NCBI RefSeq assembly: GCF_017301735.1 | Contig: NZ_CP071090.1 | Span: 124,001-188,000, forward strand | From: Pyxidicoccus parkwaysis | Lineage (GTDB): Bacteria > Myxococcota > Myxococcia > Myxococcales > Myxococcaceae | DNA: 64,000 nt | Reading direction: 5' to 3' | Shown: in pieces, positions 16,068 to 25,900 of the stretch | Layout of the letters: each line of letters starts with the position of its first letter | Position numbering within the stretch: the stretch's first letter is position 1 | Notes under the pieces: model-generated | Seen by the model: the letters and a program-made list of their open reading frames with translations, nothing else | Database searches by the model: none | Told to the model about the DNA's origin: nothing | Program-made: the position numbers and the translations under genes

Positions 16068-16919
16068 TCACGGGCTGGGGTTCTCGTCCTTGGGCCGGTC
16101 ATCGCGGCCCTGCTCGGGGCCGGGGCCCTGCTCGTTCGCGTTCTGCTCGTACTTCTCGTGGTCGGGTTTCTCCTCCACGCCGGAGGTGTCTTTCTGGGGC
16201 TTCGGCACGCCCGAGCCGCCCACGCCCTGCTGCGTCTCCCCGGACTTCCCGGCGCCGCCGGTGGCCTTCAGCTTGCCGCCGACCGCCTCGATGTCGCGGC
16301 CCACGGCGGCGATGCCTGCACCCACCTTGTCGGGAGCGACTTCCGCTCCCCGGATGAGGTCTCCCGACAGCGTCCTGGCATCACGCACGCTGGTGCGCAC
16401 GGCCTTCTCCGCCTCCGTGCCCGTCCACTTCGCCGAGTGCTCCAGGTACTCCCCGGCGGAGGCCAATTCGTGGCCCGCGCGGGCGGCCTCGTTGCGCTCC
16501 CACGCCGCCTGGGCCGCGAAGTAATGGGCATTCGCCACCGCATGCGAGGCGCTCGCGAGCGACTGCTTCAGCTCGGACGCGGACTTCACGCTGCCGTCCT
16601 CCACGCCCTTGGCCACGTCTCGCAAGCCCCTCGCCGCATCCTCGAGCCCCGACTTCGCCTCGCCACGCGCGCGGCCCGCGGACAGCGCGATGGAGGCGGC
16701 CGCCTTGCGCAGGTCCTGCGCTGCCCCCTTCTTGTCGCTGCTGAACCTCGACTGCGCGCGGGTGAGGTAGTCGTCGGGCACCTCGGCGAAATCGATGGTG
16801 GTCTCCTCCATCTCCGTGTTGCTCCGCGAGGGCTGGGGCCGCGGGGGCTGTGGCTCTTGCGCCCACGCGGTGGAGATGCAGAGGGCTGCACCGAGGAACA
16901 GGGCGAGAGTGGTGCGCAC
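16068..16919 (-). CDS. Exported alpha-helical protein of unknown function
   Basis: 283 residues from a GTG at 16919, chosen because AGGAGGT sits six bases upstream. A signal peptide (about 1-20, LALFLGAALCISTAWA) precedes a Pro-rich stretch. A long Ala-rich helical region (about 45-215) follows, with heptad-like spacing and phrases such as RKAAASIALSAGRARGEAKSGLEDAARGLRDVAKGVEDG. The C-terminal ~60 residues are acidic, polar and probably disordered. It looks periplasmic. No family is recognised. It is convergent to the dipeptidase gene with the repeat region between them. Confidence 0.75.
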   Translation of the reverse strand: MRTTLALFLGAALCISTAWAQEPQPPRPQPSRSNTEMEETTIDFAEVPDDYLTRAQSRFSSDKKGAAQDLRKAAASIALSAGRARGEAKSGLEDAARGLRDVAKGVEDGSVKSASELKQSLASASHAVANAHYFAAQAAWERNEAARAGHELASAGEYLEHSAKWTGTEAEKAVRTSVRDARTLSGDLIRGAEVAPDKVGAGIAAVGRDIEAVGGKLKATGGAGKSGETQQGVGGSGVPKPQKDTSGVEEKPDHEKYEQNANEQGPGPEQGRDDRPKDENPSP

Positions 16920-17046
16920 GTCGGGACCTCCTGTGGGCGGGGCGGGGTTGCCCATCCAGGACGCTGTTGACGCTGTCCTGCCGTGGGAAGCCGCGTGGCA
17001 CTCCGGGCGGAGGCGCGGCGCGGGGCGCTCGGCCCGCTCCCTGGGC

Positions 17047-18975
17047 TCAGGCGCGCGAGGGCGGGTGGGGGCCGAAGAAGAAGGGGACGCTCACCACCAC
17101 CAGCCGGGGCTCGCCGGACATGAGCAGCCCCGTGCGCACCACCTCCGGCCGGTGGCCCTGGACGAGGCGCGGCAGCCACCGCCAGTCGAGCGACTCGGGG
17201 AGCACCACCGTCACCACGCTTCCGGGCGACTCGCGCACGCGCTGGAGGCAGTACTCGCGCAGGGGGCGGATGAGCTCACGGTACGGAGAGGGCAGGAGCT
17301 CCAGGCGGGGCGCCGGGTGTCCGCGCTCTGCGAGCGGACCTTCCACATAGCGCGCCCAGTCCGCCGCCAGGGCCGCGCCACCGTCCTCGCCCGTCACCAC
17401 GTGGACCGCGTGCACGTCCTGGGACACGCGGAAGGCGAAGGTGAGCGCGCGCTCCGTGGCGCGGGACCAGCGGCCCACCGGCACCACAGCGATGAGCGGC
17501 GGCTCGGAGGACGGGGAGATGGGGCGGGTGAGTGACGTCTCGCGCTTTGCCCGCTGCCGCTCTGTCTCGATGGTGAGGAAGAGGCCCATGGCCAGGGGGA
17601 TGAGGAGGACGGAAATCCAAGCGCCAGAGGTGAACTTGGAGATGAGCAGCACGATGAGCGTGAGGCCCGTGCCCACCGCGCCTGTCGCGTTGAGCAGGCG
17701 CGCGCGGTGGGCCCCGTCGGGACTGACGCGGCGCCAGTGGCGCACCATGCCCGACTGCGACAGCGTGAAGGCGAGGAACGCGCCGATGGCGAAGAGGGGG
17801 ATGAGCCTGTCGGTGACACCCCGGAAGGCCACCAGCAGCGCCCCCGCCAGCAGGGCGAGCACGACGATGCCGCGCGAGTAGCCGAGGCGGCGCCCCTTGT
17901 GCGCGAAGCCCGTGGGGAGATAGCCGTCCAGCGCGAGCAGGTGGCAGACGCGGGGGAAGTCCGTGAAGCTGGTGTTGGCGGACAGCGACAGCACCGCGAG
18001 GATGGCCGCGCTCGCCACGGCGTAGAAGACGCCGCGCCCCATCACCGCGCCGATGAGCTGCGACAACACGCTCTGGTAGCCGGACGCGCCGGGAAGCGTG
18101 GCCGCCACTCCGTAGGCGCGCGCGAGCAGGGTGACGCCGAGCAGCAGCATGACGAGCAGACCCACGACGAGGCCGAGCGTGGTGCGCGCCCGCCGCACCG
18201 AGGGCGCGCGGAAGATGGGCACCGCGTTGCTGATGGCCTCCACACCGGTGAGCGCCGTGCAGCCGCTGGCGAAGGCGCGCAGCACCAGCCACAGGCTTAG
18301 GGCCTGCGTGGGGACGGGGGCCGGCGGCGGGGCGACGATGGGCTGCGGGGGCCCGGTGGACGTCAGCACCCGGCCCGCGCCCACGAGAATCACCACCACG
18401 AGGACGAGGACGAACAGCCAGGTGGGTGCGAGAAAGGCTGCGCCCGCTTCGCGCACGCCGCGCAGGTTGACCAGCGTGAGGAGCGCGAGCAGGCCGAGGC
18501 ACAGCTCCAAGGTGTACGGGTGCAGGCGGGGAACCGCGGAGACCAGCATGCCCACGCCCGCGGAGATGCCGACGGCGACGTTGAGCGTGTAGTCGAGCAG
18601 CAGCGCGGACGCGGCGAGCAGGCCCGCGTGCGGGCCGAGGTTCTGCCGGGCCACCGCGTACGCGCCTCCGCCGTTGGGGTAGGCGCCGAGCGTCTGACGG
18701 TAGGACGCGGCAACGAGGGTCAGCAGGACGACGATGGCGAGGGTGATGGGGAGGAGCAGCCAGGGCCCCGCCGGGCCCAGTGGCCGGAGCACGGTGAGCG
18801 CCGCCTCGGGGCCATAGGCCGCGGAGGAGAGCGCGTCCAGGCCGAGCACGGCGACTCCCGCCCCCACGCCGATGCGCTCACGCCCCTCCTGGCCCGAGGC
18901 CAGGGGTGGACCGAGCAGGGCGTCGGTCAGGCGCTTCCCGTTGGGGCGAACCCTGCTGGCCGCACGCGTTCCCAT
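17047..18975 (-). CDS. APC-superfamily permease, KimA-like
   Basis: 642 residues with about 12 hydrophobic helices up to residue ~455 and a ~185-residue soluble C-terminal domain (from about ETERQRAKRETS). The N-terminal helices read LGLDALSSAAYGPEAALTVL and AYPNGGGAYAVARQNLGPHAG, which resemble KimA (YdaO) potassium/proton symporters more than amino-acid permeases. The C-terminal part (VVPVGRWSRATERALTFAF…VVLPESLDW) is a plausible cytoplasmic regulatory domain. Potassium transport is inferred from similarity of these motifs and could be wrong; APC-family membership is firm. It is divergent from the YhfC-like gene. Confidence 0.85.
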   Translation of the reverse strand: MGTRAASRVRPNGKRLTDALLGPPLASGQEGRERIGVGAGVAVLGLDALSSAAYGPEAALTVLRPLGPAGPWLLLPITLAIVVLLTLVAASYRQTLGAYPNGGGAYAVARQNLGPHAGLLAASALLLDYTLNVAVGISAGVGMLVSAVPRLHPYTLELCLGLLALLTLVNLRGVREAGAAFLAPTWLFVLVLVVVILVGAGRVLTSTGPPQPIVAPPPAPVPTQALSLWLVLRAFASGCTALTGVEAISNAVPIFRAPSVRRARTTLGLVVGLLVMLLLGVTLLARAYGVAATLPGASGYQSVLSQLIGAVMGRGVFYAVASAAILAVLSLSANTSFTDFPRVCHLLALDGYLPTGFAHKGRRLGYSRGIVVLALLAGALLVAFRGVTDRLIPLFAIGAFLAFTLSQSGMVRHWRRVSPDGAHRARLLNATGAVGTGLTLIVLLISKFTSGAWISVLLIPLAMGLFLTIETERQRAKRETSLTRPISPSSEPPLIAVVPVGRWSRATERALTFAFRVSQDVHAVHVVTGEDGGAALAADWARYVEGPLAERGHPAPRLELLPSPYRELIRPLREYCLQRVRESPGSVVTVVLPESLDWRWLPRLVQGHRPEVVRTGLLMSGEPRLVVVSVPFFFGPHPPSRA

Positions 18976-19081
18976 CGGTGCTGGGGATGCGCACCGCCTG
19001 GCGCGGCGGGAAGGCTCGGGCGCTCCAGCCGGCCGCCCTCACTGCTGCTTCAGGCAGGCAGGAGGGGCTTGCGTGGTGGCG

Positions 19082-19207
19082 GCGCGAGGATGCAGGAGGG
19101 CAGGGAGCCTGCGTGGCGGCGCGGCGGGTGGAACAGGCCCGGTTGCGCGAGGATGCAGGAGGCCCGGGGGCTTGCGCGCTCGTGCGGCGCGTGGAGTAGA
19201 CCGGTGG
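19082..19207. repeat. 63-bp degenerate tandem repeat between divergent genes
   Basis: Two units start at 19082 and 19145 with an identical 18-bp core, GCGCGAGGATGCAGGAGG, followed by diverged G-rich sequence. A weaker trace appears just before 19082. It fills the promoter space between the APC permease and YhfC-like genes, so it may affect transcription. Confidence 0.6.
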
Positions 19208-19226
19208 TGCAAGGGAGGGTGCTCAT

Positions 19227-21066
<1,840 letters not shown>

Positions 21067-21247
21067 TCACCCGCGATGTCGCCCGTCCCGAGGGCAGGCG
21101 TCCGTCCGTCAGTCGACGCTGCGCCGTCCGCTCTCCGGCCGTGCGTCCCGGGCACGAAGCGATGTGACGTCGAAGTTGCCCGGCCGCAACGCTGCCTTTG
21201 CGGGCGAGGTGGACACTTCCGTGGACTCCAAACCCCCGGAGCGTCCC

Positions 21248-21439
21248 ATGAACATCGCCTCCCTGATGACCCCCCCGAAGGCGCGCGTCGTCCCGGCTCG
21301 TGAGCCCCGGCTGCGGCTCGTGCGTGTGCAGGCCACCGTCCTCGCCCAGGGCGCGTGGAGCGCGATGAAGGACAGCGTGCACGCGTTCCGCCACATGCGG
21401 GACGTGCTCACCGGCGGCTACGCGCACGTGCGGCCGTGA
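21248..21439 (+). CDS. Small basic protein, 63 residues
   Basis: The ATG at 21248 is preceded by GGAG with 7-base spacing. The product is basic (MNIASLMTPPKARVVPAREP, then alternating Arg/Val and a helical GAWSAMKDSVHAFRHMRDVL segment). I recognise no family. Codon usage is consistent with the genome, but a gene this short could be spurious. Its final codons (GCGGCCG before TGA) recur in each unit of the downstream 61-bp tandem repeat. Confidence 0.5.
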   Translation: MNIASLMTPPKARVVPAREPRLRLVRVQATVLAQGAWSAMKDSVHAFRHMRDVLTGGYAHVRP

Positions 21440-21454
21440 TGTCCGAGGGGACGG

Positions 21455-21645
21455 CTCCGGCCTCATGACCTCCGGCCGTCCTCGCTGATTCGCGGCCGTG
21501 AAGCGCGCGTGAGCGCTCCGGCCTCATGCCCTCCGACTGTCCTCGCTGATTCGCGGCCGTGAAGCGCGCGTGAGCGCTCCGGCCTCATGCCCTCCGGCTG
21601 TCCTCGCTGATTCGCGGCCGTGAAGCGCGCGTGAGCGCTCCAGCG
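21455..21645. repeat. 61-bp tandem repeat, three near-identical copies
   Basis: Units start at 21455, 21516 and 21577, with a short partial at 21638. Copies differ at only a few bases. Each contains GATTCGCGGCCGTGAAG, echoing the stop-codon context of the preceding small ORF, and a dyad AGCGC…GCGCT. There are no variable spacers, so it is not a CRISPR. With flanks it fills most of the 303 bp between convergent genes (21440-21743). Confidence 0.9.
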
Positions 21646-21743
21646 GCGTGATGCGTGGGACGGCAGGCTCGGGGCGGGCCGTCCTCGTCCGAAACGAAGT
21701 GCTCACCCCGAGCCGGCCACGCGAAGCCAGTGGCCGGACTGGT

Positions 21744-22958
21744 TCAGGAGGGCGCGCCCGGGCTCGGGCTGGTTCCCGGGTTCGACGGCGCGTCCTCCTT
21801 CGGCGGCGGAGGCGGAATGCCCTTGCCGGCCGGCGCCACCATCCGCACCTCGGTCCGCTCGTCGAGCGCGAGCCCGTCTCCCTTGGGCTCTGTCTCCGTC
21901 ACCGAGATGACGTCCCCGCGGTTGAGCTGCATGAAGCGCTCGTTGCGCTCGTTGCGGTGCCTCTCCTGCATCGCCAGGCCCACGCGCCCCTCCGCGCCGC
22001 AGCCGATGTAGCGCTTGCGCCCCTTGCCCTCCAGCGGCTCGGAGACGATGCGGAACAGCCTTCCCGGCGGCAGCTCCGGCCATGCCTCTCCCTTCGGCGC
22101 CAGCACGAGGTAGCTCATCTTCAGCGCCTCCTTGTGCAGGCTCGCCGCGCGCGCCAGTTCCTCCACCACCTTCGGCATGGGCCAGGGTCGCTCCGCGTGG
22201 CACCAGTCCGTCTCCTTCACCAGCGCCGGACACGCGCCCCGGTACATGCACGGCGCGCGGATGGCATAGCCGCGCTCCACCATGGCGTCGCGCACGTGCA
22301 AGAGCGCGCGGCTCGTCTCGCGCAGCGCGGGCTCCATGACGAGCAGGCTGCCGCCGCGCTTCACCTTCGCCAGCACCGACTCCAGCAGCGCCGCGCGCGG
22401 GGCCGTGGCCGAGTCCCCCGTGCCGTAGAGCTCGTTGACGACGTGGCCCATCGTAATCAGGTCGAAGTTGCCCTCCGGCAGCGCGGCGCCCTTCTTCGTC
22501 GGGTCCCAGTCGCGCGTGGCCAGCGCCTCGCCGGCCTCGGTGGCGAGAGCGCGCGCGAGGTTGAGCGCGGCCTTGCTGCGGTCCGCGGCCGTCACCTCGC
22601 TGGCGCCCGCGTCCATGGCGGCGAAGGCCACCGGGCCCGGGCCGCTGCCCAAATCCAGCACCTGCCGGGGACGGTTGGGCAATTCGCCCAGCACCTGCCG
22701 CGCCTGCGCATAGGACACCGGCCAGTAGAAGAGCAGGTAGGCGCCGAGCAGGCGCGGGTCATCCATGTACCGCGCGCCGGCGAGCTGCCGCTCGCGCGTC
22801 AGGCCGAGGGACAGCTGGCGGACGCCCGCGCCGACCTCCTTCACCTCCTGGGGGGTGAGGCGCGTCTCCGGCCCGTCACCCCGTCCGCGCGAGGCGCGCC
22901 ACACGGCGATGAGCCTCGGCATCCACCGCTCCAGGTCCTTGCTGTACGCGTTGCTCAT
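21744..22958 (-). CDS. Rsm22/METTL17-like methyltransferase with 4-Cys Fe-S motif
   Basis: 404 residues from the ATG at 22958. It has a SAM-binding Rossmann motif LDLGSGPG (101-108) and the acidic strand-2 end TAADRS. Four cysteines, C237, C243, C253 (APCMYRGACPAL…DWCH) and C320 (YIGCG), match the Fe-S ligand pattern of the Rsm22/METTL17 family, which acts on small-subunit ribosome assembly. The C-terminal ~60 residues are Pro/Ser-rich. Methyl transfer to 16S rRNA is expected from the family but the bacterial target is not established. It is divergent from the ABC exporter operon. Confidence 0.85.
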   Translation of the reverse strand: MSNAYSKDLERWMPRLIAVWRASRGRGDGPETRLTPQEVKEVGAGVRQLSLGLTRERQLAGARYMDDPRLLGAYLLFYWPVSYAQARQVLGELPNRPRQVLDLGSGPGPVAFAAMDAGASEVTAADRSKAALNLARALATEAGEALATRDWDPTKKGAALPEGNFDLITMGHVVNELYGTGDSATAPRAALLESVLAKVKRGGSLLVMEPALRETSRALLHVRDAMVERGYAIRAPCMYRGACPALVKETDWCHAERPWPMPKVVEELARAASLHKEALKMSYLVLAPKGEAWPELPPGRLFRIVSEPLEGKGRKRYIGCGAEGRVGLAMQERHRNERNERFMQLNRGDVISVTETEPKGDGLALDERTEVRMVAPAGKGIPPPPPKEDAPSNPGTSPSPGAPS

Positions 22959-23092
22959 TCCGCCCGCACCTTCTAGACCGTGGCGCGCCGTCTCCGGGAG
23001 GGGCGCATCCCACGTCAATCCGTTGTCATCCCGCCAAGGCTTCAACGGGAGTATCGCCACCCGGGGGCGACCGCGTTAAACCCTGGTTCCAC

Positions 23093-24121
23093 ATGATTTC
23101 CGTTCGCGGCCTGCGCAAGCACTACAAAGTCCACAAGCGCCCGCCGGGCCTGAAGGCGGCCCTCCGCTCGCTCGTCCACCGCAGCTACACCACGGTGAAG
23201 GCCGTGGACGGTATCTCCTTCGACATCCGCCCGGGCGAGCGCGTGGGCTTCCTCGGCCCCAACGGCGCCGGCAAGACGACGACGCTGAAAGTCCTGTCCG
23301 GGCTGCTCCACCCCTCGGACGGAGAGGTGACGGTGGACGGCCACGTGCCGCGCCTGCGCGAAGAGGCCTTCCTCAAGAAAATCATGCTCGTCATGGGGCA
23401 GAAGCAGCAGCTCCTCTGGGACCTTCCTCCCGCGGAGACCTTCGAGCTCAACCGCGCCATCTACGACGTGCCCCGGGCCCAGTACAAGCAGACGATGGAC
23501 GAGCTCATCGCGCTGCTCGAAATCGGCGACCTCATCGGCAAGCCCACGCGGCAGCTCTCCCTGGGCGAGCGGATGAAGTGCGAGCTGGCCGCGGCGCTCA
23601 TCCACCGCCCGCGCGTGCTGTTCCTCGACGAGCCCACCATCGGCCTGGACGTGTCCATGCAGGCCACCATGCGGACGTTCATCAAGGACTACAACGAGAA
23701 GTACGGCGCCACGCTCATCCTCACCAGCCACTACATGGACGACGTGGCGGCGCTGTGCCCCCGCGTCATCGTCATCGACAAGGGCCTGTTGTCCTACGAC
23801 GGCAGCCTGGACGCGCTGGTGCAGCGCGTGCGCCCGGAGAAGCGCGTGGTGCTGCGCCTGTCCGAGCAGGTGGATGCCTCTCGCCTCGCGCCGCTGGGCG
23901 GCCGGGTGGTGACGCACGAGGCGGGCACCGCGGTGCTCCAGGTGCGGCAGGAGGCCGTCAATGCCACCATCAGCCGCGCGCTGGCGGGGCTGCCGGTGAC
24001 GGACCTCACGGTGGAGAACGCGCCGCTCGAAGAGGTGATGAGCGAGCTGTTCGCGGAGAACAAGGCGCGCCGCGAGGCGGCCGCTCATGAGGCCCCTGCG
24101 GGCGAGTCGGTGCCGGCATGA
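23093..24121 (+). CDS. ABC transporter ATP-binding protein (ABC-2 exporter)
   Basis: 342 residues with Walker A GPNGAGKTT, Q-loop VMGQKQQLLWDLP, signature LSLGERMKC, Walker B VLFLDEPTIGLD and H-loop TSHYMDD. A C-terminal extension of about 100 residues probably contacts the permeases. Two permeases of the ABC2_membrane_6 (DUF990) type follow directly, the first with a 4-bp ATGA overlap. This ATPase plus two-permease layout is known for exporters of toxic cations or lipids; the cargo here is unknown. Confidence 0.93.
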   Translation: MISVRGLRKHYKVHKRPPGLKAALRSLVHRSYTTVKAVDGISFDIRPGERVGFLGPNGAGKTTTLKVLSGLLHPSDGEVTVDGHVPRLREEAFLKKIMLVMGQKQQLLWDLPPAETFELNRAIYDVPRAQYKQTMDELIALLEIGDLIGKPTRQLSLGERMKCELAAALIHRPRVLFLDEPTIGLDVSMQATMRTFIKDYNEKYGATLILTSHYMDDVAALCPRVIVIDKGLLSYDGSLDALVQRVRPEKRVVLRLSEQVDASRLAPLGGRVVTHEAGTAVLQVRQEAVNATISRALAGLPVTDLTVENAPLEEVMSELFAENKARREAAAHEAPAGESVPA

Positions 24122-24921
24122 GCGCCCGCAACACCCTGCGCGCCATGCCCACGCTGCTCAAGGTGGGCTTCGCCGAGTCGGTGGCCTACCGCGCGGAGAT
24201 GCTCATCTGGGTGCTGTCCACCACCATGCCGCTGGTCAACATGGTGCTGTGGATGGCGGTGGCTCGCAGCGCACCGGTGGGCCGCTTCGGACAGGCGGAC
24301 TTCGTGGGCTACTTCCTCGCCACCTTCGCGGTGCGCCAGCTCACCAGCTCCTGGGCCGCGTGGCTCATCAACTGGGAGGTGCGGCAGGGCACGCTGTCCA
24401 TGCGCCTGCTCCGTCCCATCTCTCCCCTGTGGGCCTACGCGGCGGAGAACATCGCCGGCTTCCCCATGCGCCTCCTGGTGGCGGTGCCGGTGACGGTGCT
24501 CGCGGTGGTGCTGGTGGGAAGCCGGGCGGTGCCGCAGCACGCGTGGCAGTGGGCCTTCTTCGTGCTCGCGGTGCTGGGCGGGTGGGCCATTTCATTTCTC
24601 GCCAACGTCACCATCGGCGCGCTCAGCTTCTTCCTCGGCAGCAGCCAGAAGGTGATGGAGGTGTGGCTCGTCCTGTACTTCGTCTGCTCCGGGTACATGT
24701 ACCCGGTGGAGCTCTTGCCCTCGGGGCTGCGCACGGTCATCAACTGGCTGCCCTTCCGCTACCAGATTGGCCTGCCGGTGGAGCTGATGACGAGCGCGCA
24801 TGAATGGCGCGAGGCGCTGGCGCTGCTGGGCGCGCAGTGGGCGTGGGTGGCGGTGCTGTTCGTCCTTTCCGTGGGCGTGTGGAAGCAGGGCGTGAAGCGC
24901 TTCGCGGCGTTCGGAGGGTAG
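24118..24921 (+). CDS. ABC-2 permease subunit 1 (DUF990/ABC2_membrane_6 type)
   Basis: 267 residues with six predicted membrane helices (for example LIWVLSTTMPLVNMVLWMAVA and GWAISFLANVTIGALSFFLG). Conserved-looking features of the family are WLINWEVRQGTLSMRLLRPISPL and LPFRYQIGLPVELM. It overlaps the ATPase gene by 4 bp, so it is co-translated. With the next gene it should form a heterodimeric export channel in the inner membrane. Confidence 0.88.
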   Translation: MSARNTLRAMPTLLKVGFAESVAYRAEMLIWVLSTTMPLVNMVLWMAVARSAPVGRFGQADFVGYFLATFAVRQLTSSWAAWLINWEVRQGTLSMRLLRPISPLWAYAAENIAGFPMRLLVAVPVTVLAVVLVGSRAVPQHAWQWAFFVLAVLGGWAISFLANVTIGALSFFLGSSQKVMEVWLVLYFVCSGYMYPVELLPSGLRTVINWLPFRYQIGLPVELMTSAHEWREALALLGAQWAWVAVLFVLSVGVWKQGVKRFAAFGG

Positions 24922-24926
24922 GGCAC

Positions 24927-25736
24927 ATGGGGACGGTGCGGCGTTATTGGCGGTTGCTGGGCATCCAGCTCAAGGCGTCCGGGCTGCTGGCGCTCCAGTA
25001 CCGCGCGGACTTCTTCACCGAAGGCGTCACGTCCCTCTTCTGGACCTTCACCGCGCTGGCGCCGCTGTTCGTCGTCTTCGGTGAGCGGCCCGTGGTGGAG
25101 GGGTGGAGCTTCGGAGAATCGCTGCTGGTGGTGGGCTGGTTCACGCTGCTCCAGGGCATCCTCGAGGGCGCCATCAACCCGAGCCTCACCGGCGTGGTGG
25201 AGCACATCCGCAAGGGCACGCTGGACTTCGTGCTGCTCAAGCCCGCGGACGCGCAGTTCCTCGTGTCCACGCAGCGCTTCCTCCCGTGGCGCGCCTTCAA
25301 CGTGCTCACCGGGCTGGGGCTGTTCTTCTACGCCTTCACGAAGCTGGGCCGCGCGCCGTCGGTGACGGGCGTGCTGTCGTCCGTGCTGCTCTTGGGCACG
25401 AGCACGCTGTTGCTCTACTCGTTGTGGATTCTGACGGTGAGCGCCGCCTTCTACGTCGTGCGCGTGGACAACCTCACGTACCTCTTCACGTCCATCTTCG
25501 ACTTCGCGCGCTGGCCGTCCTCCGTCTTCCAGGGCGTGGCCAAGGGCGCGCTGACGATTTTCTTCACGTACGTCATCCCCCTCGCGCTGATGACGACGTT
25601 CCCCGCGGAGGCCATGCTGGGGCGCCTGCCGCTGCACGCGCTCGGCGGAGCCGTCGTCGGCTCCGTGGTTTTCGCCTGGATTGCGCGGCGCGTCTGGCAG
25701 CGCTCCATCCGCCACTACACGTCCGCCAGCAGCTAG
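24927..25736 (+). CDS. ABC-2 permease subunit 2 (DUF990/ABC2_membrane_6 type)
   Basis: 269 residues from the ATG at 24927, which has GGAGGG about 10 bases upstream; a longer open frame upstream lacks family similarity. Membrane helices and the motif HIRKGTLDFVLLKPADAQFLVST mirror the paralogous segment of subunit 1. FDFARWPSSVFQG and the C-terminal IPLALMTTFPAEAMLG are typical of the DUF990 family. It is separated from subunit 1 by 5 bp and is the last gene of the operon. Confidence 0.88.
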   Translation: MGTVRRYWRLLGIQLKASGLLALQYRADFFTEGVTSLFWTFTALAPLFVVFGERPVVEGWSFGESLLVVGWFTLLQGILEGAINPSLTGVVEHIRKGTLDFVLLKPADAQFLVSTQRFLPWRAFNVLTGLGLFFYAFTKLGRAPSVTGVLSSVLLLGTSTLLLYSLWILTVSAAFYVVRVDNLTYLFTSIFDFARWPSSVFQGVAKGALTIFFTYVIPLALMTTFPAEAMLGRLPLHALGGAVVGSVVFAWIARRVWQRSIRHYTSASS

Positions 25737-25743
25737 GCCGCCT

Positions 25744-25771
25744 GCCCTGCAGGGCTGGGTGTCTACAGCCC
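25744..25771 (+). terminator. Hairpins after the ABC exporter operon
   Basis: GCCCTGCAGGGC (25744-25755) is a perfect palindrome and overlaps a second stem GGGCTG/CAGCCC (25752-25757 with 25766-25771). They lie 8-35 bp after the stop codon. No U-tract follows. Confidence 0.35.
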
Positions 25772-25900
25772 CACCCGGGGCGTAGTGTTCACTTCTGACC
25801 GGCGCAATGGCCTCCAGCGTGCAGGCTGGAGTAAAGGCGACAGAGCGTGGGCCCCCGCCCACGTACCCCCTCAGAAGTCGGAAAAAGGACCTCCTCCCCT

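Noticed and set aside
17047..19226. A c-di-AMP riboswitch upstream of the KimA-like permease
   Set aside because: I could not find the conserved elements; the region has only 63-bp repeats.
21455..21645. CRISPR-like array of 61-bp units
   Set aside because: Units are contiguous with no variable spacers, and no cas genes are near.
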